This document shows positions 19,314 to 31,599 of a stretch of DNA of 64,000 nucleotides, piece after piece. The notes under the pieces are model-generated. The model did not search any database. It worked only from the letters and a program-made list of their open reading frames with translations, and was not told the origin of the DNA. The first letter of the stretch is position 1. Each line of letters starts with the position of its first letter. The translations under genes were made by a program, and so were the position numbers. The stretch lies in the NCBI GenBank assembly GCA_032622095.1, contig CP136065.1:62107094-62171093 (forward strand), given 5' to 3'. Source of the DNA: Siphonodentalium dalli. Lineage: Eukaryota > Mollusca > Scaphopoda > Gadilida > Siphonodentaliidae.

Positions 19314-21141
19314 ACTCATGCACACACTGATTGAAACTTGAGACAAAATTTTCAACAGTTGGAAATTTAATGTCTAAAACATGGAAAATTTCAGATTTGG
19401 TGTCAAATTTGTTGTTTTTTATGTTCAAAACATACGGTACATGTAAAGTCAGATATTCTCCTACCTGGACCTCGGAATTTTGTGTCCCCACCCACGTCCT
19501 GGCATTCTTACATCAATTAGGCAAAAATTATTAATATCGTGTTTCCTATATCCCACCCGTGTGATCTCCAAACCCGCCGACCCAATACATTTTTATTGAT
19601 TTTGAGAAGAAAAAAATGTATCTGAAAATATTTTTTTTTATTAAATTTTTTCTTAGTTTTATTTGCCGATGGTGGCAAAATCAAATGTAACTTCGAAAGT
19701 AGAAACGGTACAAGTTATCTTTCTTTCGCAGTCAGAAAGGCAATCCTCAGTGCACATGTTGATTGTTTATTCACGATGGCAGATTATTTAAACACACTTC
19801 TTGTGTGTTATACATGAATGCGACGATGTAAACTCTCAAATTTTGAGTATTAGTTGCACCATATGGTAGGGCCCGACGAAGCTTCGAGATTCAAATCTTA
19901 CGTTTCGATTCGAAAGCAGTCGTGTGATTCGTGATATTTCGTCGAATTGTTGTATACAAGTCCTTTATCACCGGGAATAGACTGCAACCTGCTGGTGGGT
20001 CTGTGGTGGTTCACGTGTTCATCATCGTAGCGCACACGGGTTTCCTCCTCCACATAAAACCAGCAATGTCGCGATTTTGCCTGGCCCCAGCTGCGAAAGC
20101 GAGTGAATTTCTTTTGGGACATATTTGGATGTCGGTATTTAACATTCTTCCCGGAAAATCCGATATTGTGTTTATACTCAGCTCAATCAAATAATATATT
20201 TTTTTTAATTTAAAACTTGACACAATATAAATATATTAAATAAACATTTTGGGCTCCAACATGTTGTGACCAAATCTGATCAACATCTTTATACAGCATA
20301 TGTTATCCGGGAAATGGAATATGGTTGACCATTGAGCTTTCATGACAACTCAATTGATCTGATGGACAGGCCCAAGTTGGGATACAAAACATAGTTCCTG
20401 TAATCCCGTTTGCGTATGCGCCATTCCCAAGTCACGATGCGCAATTTTGATATCGCGCGTGCCTGCTGTGCGCGACGTGCGCTGAAGAGTTTCCGTTTGC
20501 AATGACTCGGATAAGACTCCAATGTTCCAAACTGCTTACTTTCACGAACTTCACGCATGGTGGCAGCGTCACAAAATATGGAATGATGTCGTGCCATTCT
20601 CATAAATTAAACTGATTAAATACTGTTCATGTCATAGAAATTAAATTTAATGAACCTCCTTCGTAATCTGAGTTATCTCATTGACGTTATAAAATCATCG
20701 GACATTTGCCCCCATTTTTGCTCGTACCTCCCACTGATCGGTACCCGCCAATCTGCTAAAGTGTTGAAAAAGATTTGATTCGATATTCGATTCAATTTCG
20801 AATCATTATCATGATTTGATTCGATGTTGAAATTGCCGATACCATATGGGGTTGCTCTTGGGGCAGTTGAGTCATAGTATGGGTTTAGATATGACGGCGC
20901 CAAATGTTGTTTTTGAAAGTTACAATAACTCGTTTCTTGTTGAAACTTCTCTTATTGATTTAGTCCATATATGTTATTTTTTTCTTTCAGAACTACTCAC
21001 GCTATCCCCGCCTACTTGGCATACAAGAACCTAAGATATACGTCAAACGATGACTATGGATTTATTGGAGATAGACGAGCTCTCCCTCTTTATGGGGGAA
21101 GAGTTGAAAGGAGGGCTGTTCGGGTTTACCGAGGGAGTTGA
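16294..21141 (+). CDS. ATF4 uORF2 (spliced, overlaps the main ORF)
   Basis: ATG at 16294 in a strong context. The exon ends at 16298 before GTAAGT, and the next exon opens at 20991 after a pyrimidine-rich TTTTTTCTTTCAG. Joining 16294-16298 to 20991-21141 gives an open frame of 51 codons ending TGA at 21139-21141. It runs in a different frame from the main ORF and overlaps it by 92 nt. In mammals the inhibitory uORF2 is 59 codons and overlaps by 83 nt, so ribosomes that translate it miss the ATF4 start. The splice is inferred; agreement of splice sites, frame and length makes it likely. Confidence 0.65.
16574..19212. mobile_element. 2.6 kb TIR transposon in ATF4 intron 1
   Basis: Imperfect terminal inverted repeats of about 82 bp (16574-16655 and 19129-19212), starting TAGTCCAACAAATTAGACT. 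AGGGACGTT flanks it at 16565-16573 and 19213-19221, a 9-bp target duplication. No transposase ORF was found inside, so it is non-autonomous or gutted. Shared TAGTCC termini and duplication length tie it to the element at 9209-10565; a Mutator-like origin is a guess. Confidence 0.85.
19250..19313. repeat. Poly-C tract, 64 bases
   Basis: Uninterrupted C run about 40 bp beyond the transposon. The length is prone to polymerase and sequencing slippage. Confidence 0.95.
19314..20990 (+). other. Remainder of ATF4 intron 1
   Basis: No coding signal. GATTCGA-rich stretches at 19880-19935 and 20770-20830 look like diverged ends of an old repeat. The 3' splice site TTTTTTCTTTCAG ends at 20990. Confidence 0.45.
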
Positions 21142-24100
21142 GGTTTCCATTGGGGAAACTGAGGTAGAGAAATGCATTCTGGGCGCAGCTCAGTTCAGCG
21201 ACATTCAGTCCAAGATACATGAAGGTATGTATAATATTCAAGATTGGGAGTGCTTGTACCTTACAATTGAGTGCCTAATAATAGTGCAGGTGTAGTATTT
21301 CTCAATACTTAAATTGTACTGAAATAGAAACCTGCACAGAGTTAAAAAATAAGATCTCGAGTGTGTATAGGTGCGAGAGCAGGGAAGGACTGGTTTAGGG
21401 TTGTTAAATTGGTCTGGGTATATTTAAGAAAAAACAAATAGAATATTGTTTCAAGTAAGGTGACTAAATTCTGAAAGTATCAACCCTTTCATGGCTGGAG
21501 TACTAGTAGGGGTCGATTTAATTTTTATACGCCCTTTTTGAAAAAAGGTTGTATTATGTTATAAGTCTGTCCGTCCGTCTGTCCGTTAACATTTTTGGTT
21601 TCCGATCAATAACTCCAGTTTGGATTATTTTATCTGAACCAAAGTTGGTATGTGTATTTCCGAGCTAAAGATACAGGCCAAGTTCGAAAATGGGTTCCGT
21701 CCAATTATTTTTACATGAGTTACAGCCCTTTTTCGACTTAGAATTTGACAGTCTGTTAACATTTTTGGTTTCCGACCGATAACTCCAGTTTTGATTATTT
21801 GATCTGAACCAAAGCTGGTATGTGTATTTCCCAGCTAAAACTAGAGGCCAACTTCGAACATAGGTTCTGTCTTAATTATTTTTACATGAGTTACGGCCAT
21901 TTTTCGACTTAGAATTTGACCGCATTTTGGCATTAAAATTAGGGGTATATCAGATTTTCTTCCAATGTAAGCTCAAAGTATTTGTCCCCTGAAAAAATTT
22001 ATTTCGGGGGACTATTAAAATAGCCGGTGTCCGTGCATCCTTGCGTCCGGAAATGGTTTCCGGATGATAACTTTAGTTTCGGTTATTAGATCAAAAGCAA
22101 ATTTCATAGGTGAGTTTATCAGACCAAAATAAAGGTCAAGTTCGAATATGGGTTTGCTCCGCCCATTTTTGCGAGAGTTATGGCTCTTTTTTGACTTAGA
22201 AAACCCCTGAAAGTTGGTTTCCGGACGATAACTTTAGTAGAGTTAATCAGATTCAAACCAAATTTGGTATATTACTTTCTCCCAGCAAAACACAGGTCAA
22301 GTTCGAACTTGGGTTCTGCCCGACCATTTTTGGCAGAGTTATGCCCCTTTTTCAACATAGAAAATTCAGTTTTTCTTCTGTTTTTTTGTTTCCGGATGAT
22401 ATCTTGATTTTGGATTGTTTATATGCAAAACTCGTTTTTTTGTGGATTACTTATATCAAAATACAGCTCAAGTTCGAATTTCGGTTTAATCTGATAATTT
22501 TTGTGAGTTATGGCCCTTTTTTGTCCGCCGACCCGACTTATAAAACCCCAAAAGTTGGTGTCCGGATGATAACTTTAGTAGAGTTAATCAGATTTAAACC
22601 AAATTTGGTATGTGTCTTTCTCCCAGCAAAACACAGGTCAAGTTCGAATTCGGGTTCCGCCCGCCAATTTTCACCAGAGTTATGTCCCTTTTTGACTTAG
22701 AATTTTTGCCAATTTGAGGTTTCCGGATGATAACTTTAGTAAATGTGTACTGAATGAAATTAAATTTGGTATATGTAGGTTTACTAGCACAAAAGACAGA
22801 TCAAATTCGATTTCGTGTTCCGCCATGCCAATTTTTATGCGCAAACAACGGTCGTATCAAGCCGATGCTTAGAGGCAGACATGAGGTCTACCGACCTTTT
22901 ATTCGACTTGTTTTACTTAGAAAATTTCTCACTTTTTCGGTTTTGGATGATATCTCAAGTTTGGATCCTTTAATTGCAAATACCGTTTTTATGTGGATCA
23001 GTCATATCACGATACAGGTCAAGTTCGAATTTGAGTTTGAACCGATGATTTTTCTCAGAGTTTCAGTAATGAGACCATGCACAAGTGTCTTATCCATATA
23101 GTATACTTCTACAAAGCCTCCGCTCCAAATGAAGCCACCGGTTCGGGGGACACTGTGGCCGAGCGGCCTTTTATTTATTTTGCGGTAGTACAATTCTAAA
23201 TGGCGTATTTTGCCACACCCTAGTGATGCTCTTGTTAAAATTTGTATAGCATTTTGCAGCACTGTAGATTTTGTATAGCATTCCCTGCCAATACATGTTG
23301 TTTCAAGTAAATTGGTTAGCAGAAATTGCGATGCGATTCCAGTTAAATTGAGCCCTGGACTGGAGCTTCCTGAAGTTTTGCAAAAACCCTGTGCCGATGC
23401 ATTCTCCCAGCCTCGCATATAGAAGAGAATGCATTGGCCCAACAAAATTTATCTAGGCCTTATTGATCACATGTATATGAGAATGCACTGGCACAGGGTC
23501 TTTAATGCTGTTCCAGTTTTTGATATATTTGTTTCAGGCGGCAAGTTGATTATTCAGCATGTAAAGTCATCAATCCTTGAAATAAGGTGCCTGTCATTTG
23601 CTGAATGAGGTCATCAGATGGTGAATTTAGTGATGCTTCCCTGAACAGCAGGCTAGCATCACCAAATTTACCGTATGGGGACCTCATTCTGCTTAGGCCT
23701 CATTTTCTGGGAAGTATCTATAGTCTAAAAGTAACATTGCTTTTACTTTTTTCCTTTTGTTCAGTTTCTATATTCCATAATTTGCAGAAGATAAAATGCT
23801 TAACCGAGGTGACTAATGGGTGAACATCAACTTCAACTGGGGAACTTCAATATGATCCTAGGTCTCCCATAACAAGTTGAGGCTTCAGCAGAATGAGTTT
23901 CCCAGAAGGTGAATTTGGTGATATTAGCCCACCATGCAGGATAGTCACAAATTTCACCCTGGGGGGGGGGCTCATTCTGCAAAATGCCAGACACGCTATT
24001 TCATGACTTGGAAGTCTCAAGCTTATGTGGTGCACCATTAATAACTTTTTGATATTACTTTTCAGACCAATACAAGGATGGTATATTGGACTGGATGGAG

Positions 24101-24859
24101 TCATTTGACCTGAGCACCTGTCTGGGGGATGTAATCGGGCTGGACGCAGTTCAAAATTGTCCAGACACCATCGAAACAGGACAAGAATCAGTGATTCTTC
24201 ACACTCTCCCACTCCCAGGCAGCGATTTGGCCCAAATCGCAAATGTGGAAGTAGAATATGCTACCCCTGATGAGAAAATCGAAGTCCAACACATACTGGG
24301 GGTTGATGACTTGAGCACACATGTACAGGCATTGTTAAATGATTCCGGAATCGATTTGTTGGCAGAGTTGGAGTCGATAGGGACCAATTCATCAATATCG
24401 GAGGAATTCTCAGATATAAGCCTGGAGCTTAAATCAGAACCTGCATCACCATGCAGCAGTGTATCATCTAAAGAGTCTAGAAATGTACCGTCGTTATTAC
24501 AAATGCATCTGGAGAGTGACTTTGAGTTAAAACCAAAATCAAAGTCATACACTGAAGCTAGGGTTAAACCATATACAAAATCAACTAAGGGACGTAAAGC
24601 TTCAAAAAACCCAGATCTCGAGGACATACCACTCGAAATGTTAAGTAAAAAAGACAGGAAAAGGATTCAGAATAAAAATGCCGCCATAAAATATCGACAA
24701 AAGAAAAAATTAGAGGAACATGCAGTAGATACAGACTTGACAGATCTAGAGTCTCGCAACGAGGAACTACACCAGAAAGCAGATCATCTGAGCCGTGAAA
24801 TATCATACATGAAAGACCTGATAAAAGAGATTCAGAAAGCTAGAGGAGTAATCAAATAA
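21050..24859 (+). CDS. ATF4: ATF4-type bZIP transcription factor (two coding exons)
   Basis: Coding exons 21050-21224 and 24066-24859 join in frame (GAAG|gtatgt and ttttcag|ACC) to give 322 residues. The start MTMDLLEID is chosen because it is the first ATG in the frame after the exon-2 acceptor at 20990, with A at -3. DWMESFDL (67-74) resembles the acidic activation region of ATF4. The basic region runs about 253-273 (KKDRKRIQNKNAAIKYRQKK), followed by a zipper with hydrophobic heptad positions at 279, 286, 293, 300, 307 and 314. It ends YMKDLIKEIQKARG, the typical ATF4 C-terminus. DSGID at 151-155 recalls the beta-TrCP degron, but the second serine is not in place. The product should bind C/EBP-ATF sites in the nucleus and activate amino-acid and redox genes under stress. 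ATF5 is an alternative; the two-uORF leader is shared by both in vertebrates. Human ATF4 is 351 residues, so the length fits. Confidence 0.9.
21526..23175. repeat. Diverged tandem array in ATF4 intron 2
   Basis: Repeating blocks of about 190 bp share phrases such as TTTCCGGATGATAAC, CAAATTTGGTATGTG, GTCAAGTTCGAA and GAGTTATG. The left edge has a hairpin (ACGCCCTTTTTGAAAAAAGG) followed by GTCCGTCCGTCTG. The right edge near 23140 carries GGGGGACACTGTGGCC. The same families recur inverted at 61950-62704, 49060-49700 and 63190-64000. They look like non-autonomous elements built on internal satellites, in the HINE style. Confidence 0.65.
23343..23505. mobile_element. Degraded TTAA MITE with hairpin core
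   Basis: TTAA at both ends (23343 and 23502). Inside, two stems carry GCCGATGCATTCTC / GAGAATGCATTGGC (23393-23437) and a further GAATGCACTGGC copy to 23492. Same family as 51154-51406 and 60901-61163. Confidence 0.6.
23576..24012. mobile_element. Fold-back MITE just upstream of ATF4 exon 3
   Basis: Two hairpins of about 80-100 bp built from GGTGAATTTAGTGATGCT / AGCATCACCAAATTTACC, separated by a shared centre. The ends match the family at 55909-56349 (GTGCCTGTCATTTGC... outward). It stops about 50 bp before the exon-3 acceptor. Confidence 0.6.
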
Positions 24860-24982
24860 TGTGTAGATTCTGTACAGTCGGCCAGTATCGTAGACTGTGT
24901 TCTGTTGTGTTAACTTGTCATTATTCTGTAGCTTATTACTCATTTAGTTTATTAACAAACTGTCAGATACCGGTACTTTTGA

Positions 24983-25324
24983 TTAAAGGGGGACTGTACA
25001 CCATTTATGGAACCATATCCTATTATACTCAACAGATTTTATGCAACAAATGAAGGAATTTGAGCCATGGATGAGTGCAAAATACTCATGTGCTCTATGA
25101 ACGATGCAAACAACATGGTACTTATAATGAAAATGAGTTTATGGCTCGAGTCATTAACTTATTTTCGTTATAATTACCATTTTGTTTACATTGTTCATAG
25201 AGCACATAAGTGTATTTTGCACTAATCCATGGCTCAAATTCATTCATTTGTTGCATATATTCTGTTGAGTATAATAGGAGATGGTCCCATAAATGGCCGG
25301 ATTTAGTGTACAGTATCCCTTTAA
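24983..25324. mobile_element. TTAA-bounded fold-back MITE in the ATF4 3' flank
   Basis: TTAAAGGGGGACTGTACACC at the left and GTACAGTATCCCTTTAA at the right. Almost the whole 342 bp folds on itself (GCAAAATACTCATGTGCTCT against AGAGCACATAAGTG). It begins 124 bp after the ATF4 stop, so it may lie in the 3' UTR. A partial copy is at 38430-38580. Confidence 0.75.
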
Positions 25325-28229
25325 GATTTGAGAATTGCAGCCGTTCTTGGATTGTGCAAAAATGCTGTTAACATCTCTTGGATAGCTGGCCTGTCCTTGT
25401 TTTGCCAACCATGACTCTTCTAAATCTTGTGAGACCAACTAAAAAATGTAAAATCTGAGGGTGGCATAAATAATAAGTGAAATAATAGATAATCAACAAC
25501 ATGTGTTACTGATTGCATTGCACTACGTCTCTGATTTAGGAATAGCTGGTATTTAACTGGCCCATCTTGACTCACATCCTTGCCAATATCATGCACATAT
25601 ATGTAGTATTTAACACTATTAAAGGTACGGTTGGCCTTGGCGGTGGGTATCCTGTGAAAATATTTCCACCCGTCAAAAACCGCCACAAACAGAAAGAACA
25701 TCAAAATGTAGACAGACTTTGTCCGTATATAAATAAGAAATATCGCATAAACAGTATGTTATTGTCATCTGTTTGACCATTGTTATGTAAACAAAAGCAT
25801 CAAAAGTTACTTTTCTGGTGTTTGTTTATATTATGATGGTAAACATAAAGAGCGTTCTTTGTGGGTGAATTCCTGATATGGAAGTAATAAAGAGCGTTTA
25901 TGCCATTTGTGTGATTAGCCAGTAGCATTGTGCCGTCTTCTGTAACACAATCAGGCTCTTGCTTAGGTAAAATATAGTAGGTCTTTATGATAACATGCTG
26001 TTTACGCGATGGTCATGGTATATAAGAACGAAACTGTATGCGTTTTAATGTTTTTCTGTTTACGGTGATTGGAACAAATATGAATATTTTCGACAACTAA
26101 GGCCTCACGTGCCTTTAAGTTCTTGCATTAGGTTTACTCAGGACAAGATATGAGTTATTTCAGAAATGCGGGAAGATTTGGCATAAAAATTTATAGGGAT
26201 TTCACGATTCAGGTCATCTTCATTGTCACTTTCAAACGGCACAATGATTTCTCATCTCATGTTAAATCAATCAATCATCTGTTCTTTTGATTATATCATA
26301 CATGTGTCTCTCATCTCATAAAATATTTAATGAGAAATTGTTAGTGCTTAAAGGTTTATTTTGTTAATTTATTTAGATCTGGTCATTTATCAGTCAAACC
26401 GTGAATAAATTTGTGTTGAATGACTAAATTAGTATTTTATTTGTGTATTTAATCCTGTCTTCCATAAACTCTTAAGAGTCCCCGACCTTCAATATAAGCT
26501 GCCCTCTCCGATTTGACACCAAATTACTAGAACTTAAAATCTTAAACGCTACTATCAACTACTATTGATTTTATTTAGAAATTTTTGGTATTCTACATAA
26601 AATCAATTTAGGACATTTGACAGTTGTGGAAACGTCGGGAGTGTAGCAGAGCAGGAGAACTCTCGTCTAAGATCGCCTGAAAGATTCATGGCAGTATGTT
26701 TTTAAAATAGCAACGAGAAAAAAAGTCCCAATTATCACATTTTATAGTGAAAATATCGATATAAAATTTGACTCTGGAAATTATATAAAAACGTATTAAT
26801 AGAAAGACAGACCATCTGAACGTTAACCAGAGATACCACAAAATAATACAATAAGGCCAAAAGAAAGGCTTTTGATTCTCGGGCATCGCTGCATCGAAAG
26901 AAAAAAAAAGGGCCCGCGTTGGACCATTTTATTTCAATTTCACTATAGTTCTAAACCGGTATTCAACACAAAAATAGGAAACTGTCACACAGAAATTAAT
27001 ACGTTTCAAATAGAGCTCTGCGAAGCTTCAAAGATTTGATTCGGTGTCTACATCGGCGATCAGATTTGCGATAGAATACCGAATCGGCGATCAGATTCAT
27101 ATATTTTCGAATTGGCCCATTCTTTCCCATTTATGGGGAGAAATTTCTATTTGTTAGTAAAGTTTTTTTCCAAAACTCGACTTATAGTTTGATGCGGGCG
27201 ATCGGGCGGCCTGTTTTGCTTATAACTCGACCGTTCGCTAGAATCACATCATTAGTTTTGACAAGTTGGCATCGGGAATAACATACCCGGTATGCAACCA
27301 CTCAACCAGTGACAACCTCATGCTCGATCGATATTCGGAATGAAAAGTAAATTCACTGGTTAAATTCCGCTATTCGGACAATTTCGTTCCGGTGACTTGA
27401 CAAATTCTGGTATATACCGGTAATTAATAAAACCATTGTCTCGTATATGCCAAAACTAAAAGTGTTCTATACTATAGTATCCTTTTCTAACTCGATATGT
27501 TCAACTATGTTGAGTAAATATATATGCTATTCCCGATGACACTTGCGTCGCTTGACAACTGGAAATGTGGTTTACCGTCAAGACAAATTTGACAATGATG
27601 TTCAGTCTTTTAGCGAAGTCCAAACACACGTAGTACATAACTTTTGGAATTCAGCCAAGCAAGGACATCAAGTATTGTTGGGCGGGTTTGAAGCTCTAAT
27701 TCTATACAATTGGTTTTAACCAATCGCAGTGAGTGGTTTCTTCTAGACGAGAAGAGGGCGGTATCTTCGCCCATTTATTATTTTGATTGACGGTGCATGT
27801 GCATCGTTGTACTGAAGGAAGAGGCGTGGCATGACTGACATTCATATCGATCTATCACCTGATCAGTCGTCGATTCATTTGGTGAATTCTCTTGTAATAA
27901 ATATTTCGCAGGAAAGAGGGACGTATTCTGGGTTTTCATATTCCCCCAATTTCGTTAGTCGTTCTAAACGTTGTTTACTATGATGATTGAATATTGAATA
28001 AATAGGACATGGGATTTAGTTGGAATTTAAAACTTAAATAACTCGATTTAGGCTTGAGTTAAACTATTTATTTGTATTTATGATTGGATGGCACCCACTG
28101 ATTGCCGACGATATTACATTATTTTAGATTAGACGATATTACTGACGATATTGAAATTTTAACCGGGTATTGTCGATTAATCAGGAAACCGCCCAGCACT
28201 AGTGTGTGAGTACATATCCATGCACGTAA
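25325..28229. other. Intergenic or ATF4 3' region, no gene recognised
   Basis: Holds a segment of about 110 bp (25325-25440) repeated at 39430-39535, whose minus-strand translations both contain YPRDVN. Also holds a fragment (from 25618) related to the 43122-43693 MITE. AATAAA words at 25887 and 26393 could be polyadenylation signals for ATF4, but nothing decides between them. Confidence 0.4.
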
Positions 28230-28640
28230 GCTGCAGACAAAAAAATCGGGTTCGTCCACACATTTATTACAGAGTTATGGCCCTTTGCCATTTTTCACTG
28301 ATTTTAGACTCGTTAGCGCAACAACTTCAACAAACGTTATCTGATTCGATTGAAATTTGGGATATAGGTATCTCCCAAGAATATCTCGGACGAGTTCGAA
28401 AACTGGCCTGGTCCGATAAAATTTGATAGAGTTATGGCCCTTAATTAGTCATTTTTTCACGAATTTTCAGCTCGTTAGCGCGTTATCTTCAACAAACGTT
28501 ATCCAATTTGATAGAGTTATGGCCCTTAATTAGTCATTTTTCGATTTTACCTATTAATTAGTCTACCGATACTGCTGCACACCAATTGGCGGTAAGCCAC
28601 CGAAAACGACATGGCATCTCTGATGCCACCTCTTGTTTTA
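28230..28640. repeat. Short satellite-type element with terminal hairpin
   Basis: Repeats of AGAGTTATGGCCCTT and CAGCTCGTTAGCGC, ending in GGCATCTCTGATGCC, a perfect stem. Related in wording to the arrays at 21.5 and 52.7 kb. Confidence 0.5.
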
Positions 28641-29209
28641 TTTATGGAGCTCAATTAATGTGGTAATTTCCGCATTGTATTGTGTTTTCCCTTATGGCGG
28701 TCTCATTGGTGCCACTTGTGATGTAATTGAGAGTTTACACTATAGTTGCGCGATTACGTCCAATCAGTCAGTCGCCATTTCGTGGATGTACATGTAACTG
28801 TTATAACATTCATAAAACTTGTGGTTCTGGGACAATTTTCGGTTAAAATGTAGTATATACTATATAAGTGACTATAATCACTATGTAGGTCAGAAGTCGA
28901 GACAAATACAGTTCATAAAATTTTATATAATGATTCACCTGTATATCAAGCCTTTAGATTAGGCTAATTTGGGGACATTTTGGGGGACCGATGTGGTGGG
29001 TTTGCAAGGGAGGTACCACCTTGTGACTATTGGGGGTACAGAGTTTCCACTGGGGAGATTATTTTTTTTAAAGTATTAAGTCTAAAATGGGGCCTGTCTG
29101 CTTGTTTCTGAAGCATATGAATGGTGAAAGAAATGAACCAATGGCCCCAATATCATTTCCTGGCAACTTGGGCTTATATCAGCATTTAGCAAGTTATGTT
29201 ACCCTTATT
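28641..29209. other. No feature recognised
   Basis: AT-rich spacer before the large array. Nothing was recognised. Confidence 0.4.
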
Positions 29210-31360
29210 AGCTCAACTTACTTGGTAAGTTTGAGCTATTGCCATGGTTTGGCCGTGTGTCCGTCAACAATTTCCTTTGGCGTGGGCTACTGGTCGTACC
29301 TTTGGTCTGATCTTTATGAAATTTGTCATGAATGTTGACATTGACATGTAGATGGGAACGAGTCATTTTGGGGTCATTCGGCCAAAAAAACATGGCCGCT
29401 GGTGGCCATCTTGGATTTCAAAATTCTATCCATTGGCGTGCGCCACAGGTCGTACTGTTCTTCTGATCATCATGAAATTTGTCATGGATGTTAATATTGA
29501 CATGTAGATGGGAACGAGTCATTTTGGGGTCGTTAGGCTGAAAAACATGGCCGCCAGCAGCCATCTTGGATTTTACTCTTTGCATGACTAAATCCTTTGG
29601 CGCGGGCTACAGGTCGTTGCGTTGGTCAGAAGTTCATGAAATTTGTCATGGATGTTAACACTGACATGTAGATGGGGAATCGAGTCATTCTGGGGTCATT
29701 TGGCCAAAAAACATGGCCGCCAGCAGTCATCTTTGATTTCACTCTTTGTATGACTAAATCCTTTAGCACGGGCTACAGGTCGTACCTTTAGTCCGATCTT
29801 CATGAAATTTGTCATGGCTGTTGAAATTGGAATGTAGATGGGAACGAGTCATTTTGGGGTCATTCGGACAAAAAACATGGCCGCCAGCGGCCATCTTGGA
29901 TTTCAAAATTCAATCCATTAGCACGGGCCACAGGTCGTACTGTTCGTCTGATCATCATGAAATTTGTCATGGATGTTAATATTGACATGTAGATGGGAAC
30001 GAGTAATTTTGGGGTCATTCGGCCAAAAAACATGGCGGCCAGCAGCCTTCTTGGATTTTACTCTTTGTATGACTAAATTCTTTAGCACGGGCTACAGGTC
30101 GTACCTTTAGTCTGATCATCATCAAATTTGTCATGGATGTTAATATTGACATGTAGATGGGAACGAGTAATTTTGGGGTCATTCGGCCAAAAAACATGGC
30201 CGCCAGCAGCCATCTTGGATTTTACTCTTTGTATGACTAAATCCTTTAGCACGGGCTACAGGTCCTACTTTTAGTCTGATCATCATAAAATTTGTCAAGA
30301 ATGTTAATAATGACATGTAGGTGGGAACGAGTCATTTTGGGGTCAATCGGCCAAAAAACATGGCCGCCAGCAGCCATCTTGGATTTTACTCTTTGTATGA
30401 CTAAATCCTTTAGCACGGGCTACAGGCCGTACCTTTAGTCTGATCATCATAAAATTTGTCATGGCTGTTGAAATTGGAATGTAGATGGGAACGAGTAATT
30501 TTGGGGTCATTCGGCCAATAAACATGGCCGCCAGTGGCCATCTTGGATTTCAAAATTTAATCCATTAGCACGGGCCACAGGTCTTACTGTTCGTCTGATC
30601 ATCATAAAATTTGTCATGGATGTTAACAATGACATGTAGATGGGAACGAGTAATTTTGGGGTCATTCGGCCAAAAAACATGGTCGCCAGCAGCCATCTTG
30701 GATTTTACTCTTTGTATGACTAAATCCTTTAGCACGGGCTACAGGTTGTACCTTTAGTCTGATCATCATAAAATTTGTCGTGAATGTTAATAATGACATG
30801 TAGATGGGAACGAGTCATTTTGGGGTCATTCGGCAGAAAAACATGGCCGCCAGCAGCCATCTTTGATTTTACTCTTTGTATGACTAAATCCTTTAGCACG
30901 GGCTACAGGTCGTACATTTAGTCTGATCATCATAAAATTTCTCATGGCTGTTGAAATTGGAATGTAAATGGGAACGAGTCATTTTGGGGTCATTCGGACA
31001 AAAAACATGGCCGCCAGTGGCCATCTTGGATTTCAAAATTTAATCCATTAGCATGGGCCACAGGTCGTACTGTTCGTCTGATCATCATGAAATTTGTCAT
31101 GGTTGTTAATATTGGATTTTACTCTTTGTATGACTAAATTCTTTAGCATGGGCTACAGGTCGTACCTTTAGTCTGATCGTCATAAAATTTGTCATAGATG
31201 TTAATAATGACATGTAGATGGGAACGAGTCATTTTGGTGTCATTCGGCGGCCAAAAAACATGGCCGCCAGCAGCCATCTTGGATTTTACTCTTTGTATGA
31301 CTAAATTCTTTAGCATAGGCTACAGGTCGTACCTTTAGTCTGATCGTCATAAAATTTGTC
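29210..31360 (+). repeat. Array A: about 164-bp tandem repeats with leading hairpin
   Basis: Opens with AGCTCAACTTACTTGGTAAG then TTTGAGCT, a strong hairpin, followed by about 13 units. Two unit types are mixed: one has GGATTTTACTCTTTGTATGA, the other GGATTTCAAAATTCAATCCA. Both share GTCATTCGGCCAAAAAACAT and GTAGATGGGAACGAGTCATT. Array B (39535-40340) is the same way round and array C (43892-47275) is inverted. The 3' terminus seen in B and C is missing here. Confidence 0.9.
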
Positions 31361-31599
31361 AAATATCTGACACAACAAAAGCCACTTGCTTTTTGAGTTA
31401 TCCATCTTCATCCGTCCTCTTTCGACTTTTTATTGGGCCACTAAAAATTATCGATGGTAAAAAATAATAGATTTCAAAAATCAATATCTGATCATTCTCA
31501 GCTTTGATGGGTGGGTTCCTCAACTCAAATCACGTATGTTTTACCCGAAGCAAAGGAAATAGTAATATTCAAGCGTTAATTCGGATTATGCATCTTTAA
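31361..31599 (-). mobile_element. Fragment of the TTAAAGATGCAT MITE family, inverted
   Basis: Ends GGATTATGCATCTTTAA at 31599 and matches 15334-15657 and 50503-50969 in reverse. The other end is lost where array A begins. Confidence 0.55.

Noticed and set aside
19210-19491. Poly-glycine open frame
   Set aside because: Produced by the 64-base C tract.
29210-31360. Short minus-strand frames repeated along the array (MFFGRMTPKLLVPIYM type)
   Set aside because: They follow the 164-bp repeat unit and break at unit changes; no gene-like constraint.
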